Assembly (NCBI GenBank): GCA_002348725.1
Contig: DEAO01000043.1
Coordinates: forward strand, 12,421-17,827
Direction: 5' to 3'
Length of the DNA: 5,407 nucleotides
Origin: Fidelibacterota bacterium UBA2980
Lineage (GTDB): Bacteria > Fidelibacterota > Marinisomatia > Marinisomatales > Marinisomataceae
Shown: in pieces, positions 1 through 5,407 of the stretch
How the letters are laid out: every line of letters starts with the position of its first letter
How positions within the stretch are numbered: position 1 is the first letter of the stretch
Translations under genes and position numbers: made by a program
Notes under the pieces: generated by a model
The model's database searches: none
What the model was told of the DNA's origin: nothing
The model's input: only the letters and a program-made list of their open reading frames with translations

Positions 1-2
1 AT

Positions 3-977
3 ATTCTTGATATTGCTTACTCTTATTTAGAAATATTAATTTTTGGTATTGGAGGAGTAGTATTTTCTTTGTTTTTTAGAGCGATTCTTGCAGGAGAAGG
101 AGAAACAAAGATTCCAATGATTATTGGTTTAGTTGGTACTGTATTAAATATTATTCTAGATCCTATTTTCATCTTTTTGCTTGATTATGGTGTCGACGGT
201 GCAGCAATTGCAACAGTGTTGAGTCAAGCTGCAATGATTGTAATGTACTTTTTTGTTATCTTTGTTATGAAAAAGACATTTCTATCATTTAATTTGAATC
301 ATTTCCGTTACTCTCCTGATATATTAAGAATGATATTTGTTGTTGGGATACCATCATCCCTATCTATGTTGATTATGTCATTTGGACAAGCAGTAATGAA
401 TAAAATTTTAATTAATTATTCATCAGAATCAGTAGCTGCATATCAGATTGTTTCTCGAATAGATATGTTGCTTTTTATGCCATGTCTGGGTATTGCAATT
501 GCGCTAACAACTATTGTTGGAATGTTTTTTGGGGCAAAGGAATTCTCTAAGCTTGTATGGGTTGTAAAATATGGTATATCAAGAGCAGTAATTATCACTG
601 CTATAAATGTAGCAATTCTTTTTCTTGCAGCTGAAAAAATCTTACCTATTTTCAGCTCTAACCAAGAAGTGCTTTCTGTAGGGATTACTTACTTAAAAAT
701 TATCGTATTAATATATCCTGCGGTTGCAGTTAGTGTAATATGTGCTAGAATCTGTCAAGCTCTTGGAAAAGGAATGCCATTATTGGTCGTAACAACTATT
801 AGAGTATTAATTATTACAGCTCCTCTATCATTTTATTTTTATTTAATAGGTAAACCTGTTGTATGGGTATGGTATTCACAGGTTCTTGCTATTTTAATTG
901 CAGCATTTATTTCTTTCTTATTTATGCGATTTTATTTTAAAAAATTTGGTATTGTGGGAACGGTTTCTAGCTCTTAA
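3..977 (+). CDS. MATE-family multidrug/Na+ antiporter, 5'-truncated by the window edge
   Basis: This is the C-terminal 324 residues of an inner-membrane MATE (multi-antimicrobial extrusion) transporter, a family that exports cationic drugs, dyes or metabolites in exchange for Na+ or H+. The reading frame is open from base 3 with no stop, so the gene begins outside the window. The TTG at 69 is an internal codon, because family-like sequence (AYSYLEILIFGIGG) precedes it. Visible signatures are GEGETKIPM followed by LNIILDPIF (visible residues about 31-56), then GVDGAAIATVLSQ, all typical of the end of the first MatE repeat. GIPSSLSMLIMSFGQAVMNK marks the start of the second repeat. Hydrophobic segments recur throughout, and a basic stretch (RFYFKKFG) lies near the C-terminus. 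Family members are about 450 residues, so roughly 120-130 are missing. The stop lies 9 nt before the hydratase start. Exporter class is confident; the substrate cannot be read from the sequence. Confidence 0.93.
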   Translation: MLDIAYSYLEILIFGIGGVVFSLFFRAILAGEGETKIPMIIGLVGTVLNIILDPIFIFLLDYGVDGAAIATVLSQAAMIVMYFFVIFVMKKTFLSFNLNHFRYSPDILRMIFVVGIPSSLSMLIMSFGQAVMNKILINYSSESVAAYQIVSRIDMLLFMPCLGIAIALTTIVGMFFGAKEFSKLVWVVKYGISRAVIITAINVAILFLAAEKILPIFSSNQEVLSVGITYLKIIVLIYPAVAVSVICARICQALGKGMPLLVVTTIRVLIITAPLSFYFYLIGKPVVWVWYSQVLAILIAAFISFLFMRFYFKKFGIVGTVSSS

Positions 978-986
978 TTTTCAAAT

Positions 987-1451
987 ATGAAAGTATTTAA
1001 AGATCTTAGTGAAATGGGCGAAAACATAGGAAAAGAGCTTGGTGTTACCGAATGGCAAACTATCACACAAGAACAAATCAATGATTTTGCAGAAGCGACT
1101 GGTGATTTGCAATGGATTCATACTAAACCTTTAAAAGCAAAATTTGGTCCTTTTGGCACAACAATAGCACATGGATTTCTTGTATTGTCATTAGCGCCAA
1201 AAATGCTTGAAGATACTTACGTAGTCAAGTCAGCAAAAATGGGTGTTAATTATGGATTAAATCGTGTACGATTTACTGCACCTGTTCCTGTCAATAGTGA
1301 TATTAGAGCAAGAGTTACATTAAAAAGTTTTGAAAAAATGGACAACGCAAGAGGAAAAGGTGCACGTTTGGTGGTATCTTTAACCTTTGAGTTAAAAGAA
1401 AGCAAAAGACCTGCATGTGTTGCAGATCTAGTTTTTCTTATTTACGAATAA
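987..1451 (+). CDS. MaoC/NodN-type (R)-specific enoyl-CoA hydratase
   Basis: A 154-residue single hot-dog-fold MaoC-like dehydratase, the usual length for the NodN-like subgroup. Such enzymes add water to trans-2-enoyl-CoA to give (R)-3-hydroxyacyl-CoA in the cytoplasm. The hydratase-2 signature is intact: ATGDLQWIH at 37-45 provides the catalytic Asp40 and His45, followed by IAHGFLVLSL at 60-69. From memory, the same Asp40/His45 numbering is reported for Mycobacterium tuberculosis Rv0130. The C-terminal half (NRVRFTAPVPVNSDIRARV) is the typical strand region lining the acyl pocket. The ATG is the natural start given the family length, but the 9 nt before it (TTTTCAAAT) contain no Shine-Dalgarno match, so initiation may depend on coupling to the MATE stop or be SD-independent. 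Neighbouring dehydrogenase and kinase genes suggest a role in acyl-CoA catabolism rather than nodulation or polyhydroxyalkanoate supply. The acyl chain specificity is not determinable. Confidence 0.92.
   Translation: MKVFKDLSEMGENIGKELGVTEWQTITQEQINDFAEATGDLQWIHTKPLKAKFGPFGTTIAHGFLVLSLAPKMLEDTYVVKSAKMGVNYGLNRVRFTAPVPVNSDIRARVTLKSFEKMDNARGKGARLVVSLTFELKESKRPACVADLVFLIYE
1407..1436 (+). terminator. Terminator-like hairpin plus T-tract inside the 3' end of the hydratase gene
   Basis: Bases 1407-1415 (AGACCTGCA) and 1421-1429 (TGCAGATCT) form a 9-position stem with one C-A mismatch and a 5-nt loop (TGTGT). Two bases later comes a run of five T, then C and more T-rich sequence. This has the shape of an intrinsic terminator, but it sits within codons of the hydratase, 15 nt before its stop, and translating ribosomes would normally cover it. 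It might act as an attenuator lowering expression of the next gene, or it may be chance, since the stem is short and mismatched. Confidence 0.25.
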
Positions 1452-1457
1452 AGAGGG
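1452..1457 (+). promoter_or_regulatory. Ribosome binding site supporting an ATT start for the phosphatase
   Basis: AGAGGG, containing the SD core GAGG, lies directly after the hydratase stop codon and is followed by five A residues and then ATT at 1463. The 5-nt spacing is ideal for initiation at ATT 1463. It lies downstream of the only in-frame ATG (1415), so it cannot serve that codon. Confidence 0.6.
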
Positions 1458-1462
1458 AAAAA

Positions 1463-2155
1463 ATTAGCACATCATTATTTTTTGTACGTCATGGACAAGC
1501 TTCTTTTGGACAAGAGGAATATGACAATCTTAGCGATATAGGAATTCAGCAATCTATTGCACTTGGTAAAGCACTCAAAAAAGAAAAATTAGTGTTTGAT
1601 AAAGCAATTGTTGGTCCTCATAGACGTCACATGCAAACTTTTGAAGGATTTTTAGAAGGGTTCAATGGTAAAATACCTTATTCTATTGAACAAGGTTTTG
1701 CTGAAAATCATTTGATGGAAGTTACGCAGCATTTCGCTCCGAAATTACTAGAGTCAGACCCTGAATTAATCGATATTTACAATAAATATGATGACGAAAA
1801 GAAATTCTTTAAAATATTTCAGTATGTTGCATTTAAATGGGCTAATTCAGAGCTAGATTTGTCTGGTACAGATCTTGAACCATACAAAGATTTTAGAATT
1901 AGAGTTAGGCAGGCATTGGATAAAATAGAAGGATCTTTGGATAATGAATCATCTAATATATTAATTGTAACATCTGGTGGCACAATATCTGCAGTTTATG
2001 GAGAAGCAACTGGATGCAGTCATGAAGAAATTCAAAAGCAAAATTTTGGAATCCAAAATGCTTCTGTTTCAGAATTTTTATACACAACTGAAAGATTTAC
2101 TTTAAAGACATTTAATGTTAGTTTTATCTCTGAGGAACTAAAAACGTATATTTAG
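1463..2155 (+). CDS. Histidine phosphatase (phosphoglycerate-mutase-like), probable ATT start
   Basis: A 230-residue member of the histidine phosphatase (PGM-like) superfamily, cytoplasmic, substrate unknown. Taking ATT 1463 as the initiator, the protein begins (M)STSLFFVRHGQASFG, matching the usual N-terminus of this subfamily, in which MST or a similar tripeptide precedes the first beta strand. The phospho-accepting motif RHG is at residues 9-11, and GPHRRHMQT at 51-59 carries the second arginine region. The motif near the C-terminal core is VTSGGT (169-174), where classical members have a His before the Gly pair. Ser here is, as I recall, a feature of this clade, and it may mean altered or weak catalysis. 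The only in-frame ATG (1415) would overlap the hydratase by 37 nt, add 16 residues unlike the family (MCCRSSFSYLRIKREK) and lack a good SD. The gene lies 11 nt after the hydratase and 8 nt before the dehydrogenase, so it is almost certainly in the same operon. Family confident; start likely; function open. Confidence 0.85.
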   Translation: MSTSLFFVRHGQASFGQEEYDNLSDIGIQQSIALGKALKKEKLVFDKAIVGPHRRHMQTFEGFLEGFNGKIPYSIEQGFAENHLMEVTQHFAPKLLESDPELIDIYNKYDDEKKFFKIFQYVAFKWANSELDLSGTDLEPYKDFRIRVRQALDKIEGSLDNESSNILIVTSGGTISAVYGEATGCSHEEIQKQNFGIQNASVSEFLYTTERFTLKTFNVSFISEELKTYI

Positions 2156-2157
2156 GA
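2154..2157 (+). promoter_or_regulatory. Ribosome binding site of the acyl-CoA dehydrogenase, overlapping the upstream stop
   Basis: AGGA shares its first two bases with the TAG stop codon of the phosphatase and sits 6 nt before ATG 2164. This supports both the dehydrogenase start and translational coupling of the two genes. Confidence 0.65.
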
Positions 2158-2163
2158 AAGAAA

Positions 2164-3360
2164 ATGGCAATACCAAATAAAGAATTTGAAGATATAAAGA
2201 ACCAAATTAAAAAATTTGTTGATGAAGAAATAGCTGTTGATGAAAAAGAATTTAGCAATATGCATGCATTTGCAGAACATTTGCCTTATCTAGAAGAAAA
2301 AAGAAATAAAGTAAGAGAAATGGGACTATTTGCTCCACAAATACCTAAAGAACATGGTGGTTTGGGTTTAAGCCTGCATCAGTTAGGACAGATTTATGAA
2401 ATATTAGGACACACTTTTTATGGTCTATATATTTTCAATTGCCAAGCTCCTGATGCTGGTAATATGGAAATATTAATGGAGCATGGAACAGATTATCAAA
2501 AAGAAACCTTTTTAAAGCCTCTTGTTGAAGGTAAGATTAGAAGCTGTTTTTCTATGACAGAACCAGATCATGCCGGATCAAATCCTGTTATAATGAGTAC
2601 AATCGCAAAAAAAGAAGGATCTAACTATGTTATTAATGGTCACAAATGGTTTACTTCTAGCGCTGATGGTGCAGCTTTTGCAATAGTAATGGTTGTCACT
2701 GATCCAGAAAATCCAAATCCATATCTTCGAGCAAGTCAAATTATTGTTCCAACCGATACTCCAGGATTTAACTTTATAAGAAATATATCTGTTATGGGAG
2801 ATGAAGGAGATGGCTGGAATGCTCATGCAGAAATTCGTTATGAAAATTGTACTGTTCCCGAAGAAAATGTTCTTGGTCCTGTAGGTTCTGGATTTAAAAT
2901 TGCTCAAGATCGATTAGGTCCAGGAAGAATTCATCACTGTATGCGTTGGATAGGGGAATGTGAACGTGCTTTTGATATGATGTGCAAAAGAGCTGTGAGT
3001 CGAGAATTGTCACCAGGAAAACCATTGGCTAGCAAGCAAACAATTCAAAATTGGATTGCAGATTCTCGCGCAGAAATTAATGCTTCACGATTAATGGTAT
3101 TAGATGCAGCAGAAAAAATTGATCAAGATGGCGCTGAATCAGCTAAAGTAGAAATTTCTACAATAAAGTTTTTTGTTGCTAAGGTATTGCAAGATGTTTT
3201 AGATCGTGCGATCCAGATACATGGAGCACTTGGAATGACTGATGATACTCCGCTAGCTTCCTTATTTAGACATGAAAGATCTGCAAGAATTTATGATGGA
3301 GCAGATGAGGTACATAGATCTAGAGTGGCTAGAGAGATTTTAAAGTCTTATTCTAAATAA
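2164..3360 (+). CDS. ACAD10/ACAD11-type acyl-CoA dehydrogenase
   Basis: A 398-residue FAD-dependent acyl-CoA dehydrogenase-fold protein, full length for the family and cytoplasmic. The N-terminal helical domain (about 1-120) leads into CFSMTEPDHAGSNP (128-141), the substrate/flavin signature, and KWFTSS (161-166) of the beta domain. LGPGRIHHCMR (251-261) opens the C-terminal helical domain and strongly resembles mammalian ACAD11. QIHGALGMTDDTPLA (351-365) precedes RIYDGADEVHRSRVAR (375-390). The position holding the catalytic Glu in medium-chain enzymes (YEGT) is Asp378 here (YDGADEVH), as in ACAD10/11. In that group the enzyme is reported to act on 4-phosphorylated acyl-CoAs, promoting phosphate elimination, rather than only classical alpha,beta-dehydrogenation. 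Its stop codon abuts the ATG of an APH-fold kinase, the domain fused to it in eukaryotes. The start is supported by AGGA 6 nt upstream. ACAD family certain; 4-hydroxyacyl role inferred. Confidence 0.95.
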   Translation: MAIPNKEFEDIKNQIKKFVDEEIAVDEKEFSNMHAFAEHLPYLEEKRNKVREMGLFAPQIPKEHGGLGLSLHQLGQIYEILGHTFYGLYIFNCQAPDAGNMEILMEHGTDYQKETFLKPLVEGKIRSCFSMTEPDHAGSNPVIMSTIAKKEGSNYVINGHKWFTSSADGAAFAIVMVVTDPENPNPYLRASQIIVPTDTPGFNFIRNISVMGDEGDGWNAHAEIRYENCTVPEENVLGPVGSGFKIAQDRLGPGRIHHCMRWIGECERAFDMMCKRAVSRELSPGKPLASKQTIQNWIADSRAEINASRLMVLDAAEKIDQDGAESAKVEISTIKFFVAKVLQDVLDRAIQIHGALGMTDDTPLASLFRHERSARIYDGADEVHRSRVAREILKSYSK

Positions 3361-4533
3361 ATGTTTCAAAAAAAATCAAAAGTTAGATTGCCAATCCCTT
3401 TTTGGTTAAGATTACACCTTAAGTTTTCAAAAATTTTTAAAAGAAACAATGTCAAATTTGAAATTGATTCGCCAAGAAATATTCGAGAAGGAGAATCTGT
3501 TCCAGTAGAAGCAATTACTAATATCTTAAAGTCTAATGAATTTAATGTTGACGGATTATCAATTAAGCAATTTCCTAGCGGTTTTTCTAATCTCACTTAT
3601 TTTATTGAAACAAATAAACATAAGCTTGTATTGCGAAGACCTCCTTATGGAGCTGACAGTTTAAAGGGTGGTCATGATATGCTTAGAGAATATGAGATAC
3701 TAAAAAAATTAAAAACAGAATTTAGCAAAATTCCTAATGTACATTTTTACTCTGATGATAAATCTATTCTTGGAGCTCCATTTTATATAATGGATTGTGT
3801 AAAAGGATACATATTGAGACCTGGTATTTCTCAAAAAAATGCACCAGACTCAAAAACAATGTCAGAGATTGCTAATTCATTAATCAATACTCTAGTTGAG
3901 TTGCATCAAGTCGATTTAAGCAAAAATAATTTAATAAATTTTGGAAAAATTGATGGCTATGTAGAGCGACAAATATCTGGTTGGACTAAGAGATATTATC
4001 ATGCAAAAACTGATGATATTCCCGAAATGGATTTTGTTGCAAAATGGTTAGCAGAAAAACAACCTAAGGAATCTTCTTCATCAATTATTCACAACGATTT
4101 TAAATATGACAATATGGTTCTTGATTCCAATAACCAAACGGAAGTTATTGCAGTTCTTGATTGGGAAATGGCAACTCTTGGTGACCCTTTAATGGATTTT
4201 GGAACTACGCTTGGATATTGGACTGACAAAAACGATCCAGAAGAACTTCAAATATTTCAATTAAGTCCGACTACTTTAGAAGGAAATCCTTCTAGGGCTG
4301 AATTGGTTGATATGTATGAAAGAAAATCTGGTGTTAAAATTGATAATCCAGTTTTTTATTATGTTTATGGATTATTTAAAATAGCAATTATTGCACAACA
4401 AATTTATTTTAGATATCACAAAGGATATACAAAGGATAAGCGATTTAGTATGCTTAATCTTGCTGTCAAATCACTGGCTATTATGGCCAATCAAGCCATT
4501 GCTAAGAATAGAGTAAGTGATTTGTTCGAATAA
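3361..4533 (+). CDS. APH-fold phosphotransferase, ACAD10/11 kinase-domain type
   Basis: A 390-residue aminoglycoside-phosphotransferase-fold small-molecule kinase. The nucleotide loop region is QFPSGFSNLTY (70-80), followed by KLVLRRPP (88-95) and the REYEIL helix (109-114). GAPFYIMDCVKG (138-149) forms the hinge. The catalytic loop IIHNDFKYDN (242-251) gives His244, Asp246 and Asn251, and VLDWEMATLGDPLMDFG (265-281) gives metal-binding Asp267. All key residues are present, so it should be active. This subfamily is the stand-alone form of the kinase domain of ACAD10/ACAD11 and resembles the role of LvaA, which phosphorylates 4-hydroxyvaleryl-CoA. Antibiotic resistance is not implied. The ATG directly follows the dehydrogenase TAA, has no SD, and is the only plausible start. 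It gives about 36 residues before the usual family beginning (near DSPRNIREGE), basic and partly hydrophobic (PIPFWLRLHLKFSKIFKR). Kinase fold certain; substrate inferred from context. Confidence 0.93.
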   Translation: MFQKKSKVRLPIPFWLRLHLKFSKIFKRNNVKFEIDSPRNIREGESVPVEAITNILKSNEFNVDGLSIKQFPSGFSNLTYFIETNKHKLVLRRPPYGADSLKGGHDMLREYEILKKLKTEFSKIPNVHFYSDDKSILGAPFYIMDCVKGYILRPGISQKNAPDSKTMSEIANSLINTLVELHQVDLSKNNLINFGKIDGYVERQISGWTKRYYHAKTDDIPEMDFVAKWLAEKQPKESSSSIIHNDFKYDNMVLDSNNQTEVIAVLDWEMATLGDPLMDFGTTLGYWTDKNDPEELQIFQLSPTTLEGNPSRAELVDMYERKSGVKIDNPVFYYVYGLFKIAIIAQQIYFRYHKGYTKDKRFSMLNLAVKSLAIMANQAIAKNRVSDLFE

Positions 4534-4575
4534 AACTATTTTCGTTTGTTCTTTTACTACATAAATTGAATTATC

Positions 4576-5277
4576 ATGGAGCTTTATGACGCAATTGTAA
4601 TCACTCTAATCATCTTATTGTGTACAAATCTTATAGGCTACATTTATACCGCTTTAATCCTGCATACTAATCTTATCAAAGACTATCGTATTCAACCAAA
4701 AAAGTATTTTGCAAGACGCTTTTACAAAAGACTGCCTTTAATATTATTTAATATTTCTATTTTATTATCTGTTGGCGCTGTTGGAGTATATTTATTTTAT
4801 GATATACTGGATTTTTCTATTCCAACACCTGGATTATTTCTGTTTCAGTTAATTTTAATTTTCTTAATTGATGATTTATACTTTTATCTATATCATGCAG
4901 CATTACATACAAAATTCTTATATAAACGTATTCATAAAACGCACCATAGGTCTACAATGCCTATTCCAATGGAATATATTTTTACCCATCCACTTGAATG
5001 GTTTTTAGGTGCGATTGGTCCATTTATTGGATTAGCAGTAATTGCAATATTTTTTCCTCAGATAAATATATATGCATTCTGGACTATGTCTGCATTACGC
5101 AATTTGCATGAATTAGACATTCATTCTGGAGTCAAATCTTCAAAAATTACATCTGCCATACCTTTCTATGGCACAACGGAACATCATGATTTACATCACT
5201 CAAGAAATAAAGGTAATTATGCATCTACATTTACAATTTGGGATAAGGTATTCGGAACGGAAATTACTGATCAATGA
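4576..5277 (+). CDS. Fatty-acid hydroxylase/sterol-desaturase superfamily membrane protein
   Basis: A 233-residue integral membrane non-haem di-iron oxygenase that would use O2 to hydroxylate or desaturate a lipid at the cytoplasmic membrane. Hydrophobic segments lie near residues 5-29, 53-75, 87-105 and 142-161. The histidine clusters expected to bind two irons are complete: HAALH (107-111), HKTHH (120-124), and HHDLHH (203-208), with additional His138 (THPLEW) and His178. The C-terminal NYASTFTIWDKVFGT (214-228) is the family's closing signature. It is slightly short compared with many members (about 250-300). The ATG at 4576 lacks an SD sequence, and the preceding 42-nt gap shows no clear promoter or terminator, so it may belong to the upstream operon or begin a new unit. 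Its stop overlaps the start of a small membrane ORF. Substrate (fatty acid, sterol, carotenoid or ether lipid) cannot be decided from the sequence. Confidence 0.93.
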   Translation: MELYDAIVITLIILLCTNLIGYIYTALILHTNLIKDYRIQPKKYFARRFYKRLPLILFNISILLSVGAVGVYLFYDILDFSIPTPGLFLFQLILIFLIDDLYFYLYHAALHTKFLYKRIHKTHHRSTMPIPMEYIFTHPLEWFLGAIGPFIGLAVIAIFFPQINIYAFWTMSALRNLHELDIHSGVKSSKITSAIPFYGTTEHHDLHHSRNKGNYASTFTIWDKVFGTEITDQ

Positions 5278-5375
5278 AGAGTACAATAATTTTAATGGTA
5301 GCCTTAGTTCTTCTAGCCACAATTTTTAATATCTTAACTTTAAAACGCTACATACAAAGGAAAAAAAATGACTAA
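5274..5375 (+). CDS. Putative 33-residue single-pass membrane protein
   Basis: A short ORF whose ATG overlaps the TGA of the hydroxylase gene (ATGA), the classic arrangement for translational coupling. It encodes 33 residues: a start of MKSTIILMVALVLLATIF type giving a hydrophobic helix at about 4-23, then a basic tail (KRYIQRKKND). The positive charges after the helix predict a cytoplasmic C-terminus. I do not recognise a family. Its last 8 nt overlap the next ORF, whose SD lies inside its codons. The tight overlap at both ends and clean membrane-helix composition favour a real gene, possibly an accessory subunit of the hydroxylase or of the next protein. In AT-rich DNA a hydrophobic ORF of this size can also arise by chance. 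Confidence 0.5.
   Translation: MKSTIILMVALVLLATIFNILTLKRYIQRKKND
5357..5361 (+). promoter_or_regulatory. Ribosome binding site for the right-edge ORF
   Basis: AAGGA followed by six A residues and then ATG 5368 is a good SD with optimal spacing. It indicates that a real gene begins at 5368 even though only its first codons are in the window. Confidence 0.6.
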
Positions 5376-5407
5376 ATATATGCCAATTATTTTTTTTGTT
5401 TTTATTA
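5368..5407 (+). CDS. 5' end of a gene with a hydrophobic N-terminus, cut by the window edge
   Basis: Only 13 complete codons are visible, reading MTKYMPIIFFVFI. They follow a good Shine-Dalgarno sequence and overlap the previous small ORF by 8 nt in another frame. The stretch is hydrophobic after one early lysine, consistent with a signal peptide or first membrane helix. A second in-frame ATG at 5380 is a less likely start because it lies farther from the SD. Too little is present to name a family. Its position suggests co-transcription with the hydroxylase and the 33-residue protein. Confidence 0.55.
   Translation, partial: MTKYMPIIFFVFI

Noticed and set aside
69..977. TTG at 69 as the start of the MATE gene
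   Set aside because: The frame is open back to base 3 and the upstream residues fit the MATE family; the gene is cut by the window edge.
1415..2155. Phosphatase starting at ATG 1415 (246 residues)
   Set aside because: It overlaps the hydratase by 37 nt, adds 16 residues not typical of the family and lacks an SD; ATT 1463 fits the family N-terminus and has a good SD. It remains the fallback if ATT is not used.
2578..2907. 109-codon ORF on the minus strand
   Set aside because: It is antisense to conserved dehydrogenase coding sequence and its translation is a low-complexity, Ser/Ile/Asn-rich shadow with no recognisable domain.
3366..3596. 76-codon ORF on the minus strand
   Set aside because: It is antisense to the kinase N-terminal region, has no recognisable features, and no other gene lies on that strand.
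3361..4533. Aminoglycoside resistance kinase
   Set aside because: The APH fold is shared, but the sequence type and adjacency to an ACAD10/11-type dehydrogenase point to acyl-CoA metabolism.
4534..4575. Possible promoter in the 42-nt gap before the hydroxylase (TTGTTC at 4546, AATTAT at 4569)
   Set aside because: The -10-like match is weak and would abut the start codon; such matches are expected by chance in AT-rich DNA.

Overview
The window is a compact, AT-rich bacterial segment with every supported gene on the + strand and almost no intergenic DNA. It holds the 3' part of a MATE-family multidrug exporter, a MaoC/NodN-type (R)-specific enoyl-CoA hydratase, a histidine phosphatase, an ACAD10/11-type acyl-CoA dehydrogenase, an aminoglycoside-phosphotransferase-fold (APH) kinase, and a fatty-acid hydroxylase/sterol-desaturase-family membrane di-iron protein. 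A 33-codon single-pass membrane ORF and the first 13 codons of another hydrophobic protein follow at the right edge.

Layout. Bases 3-977: MATE C-terminal part, open to the left edge. Bases 987-2155: hydratase, then phosphatase, 11 nt apart if the phosphatase starts at an ATT codon. Bases 2164-4533: dehydrogenase and kinase, whose stop and start codons abut (TAAATG). Bases 4576-5277: membrane hydroxylase after the largest gap in the window (42 nt). Bases 5274-5407: two tightly overlapping small or partial membrane ORFs. No stretch over 300 bases lacks a gene, and I found no tRNA, rRNA, CRISPR array or insertion sequence.

How the genes may work together. Eukaryotic ACAD10/ACAD11 and the bacterial levulinate (Lva) pathway pair an APH-fold kinase with an acyl-CoA dehydrogenase-like protein. 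The kinase phosphorylates a 4-hydroxyacyl-CoA, and the partner helps eliminate phosphate to give an enoyl-CoA. Here the two proteins are adjacent separate genes, with a hydratase that could process the resulting enoyl-CoA, a phosphatase-fold protein of unknown substrate, and downstream a membrane hydroxylase that could in principle create a hydroxylated lipid. The coherent hypothesis is a hydroxy-fatty-acid (or other hydroxylated acyl-CoA) catabolic operon. The substrate is not visible in the sequence, and the link to the MATE gene and the hydroxylase rests on proximity only.

Organism. The low GC, minimal spacers and lipid-catabolism content would suit a streamlined marine bacterium, for example an AT-rich gammaproteobacterium of the SAR86 type. 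That is a weak inference; no phylogenetic marker is present and other low-GC groups cannot be excluded. Some starts have clear Shine-Dalgarno sequences (phosphatase, dehydrogenase, last ORF) and others have none (hydratase, kinase, hydroxylase).
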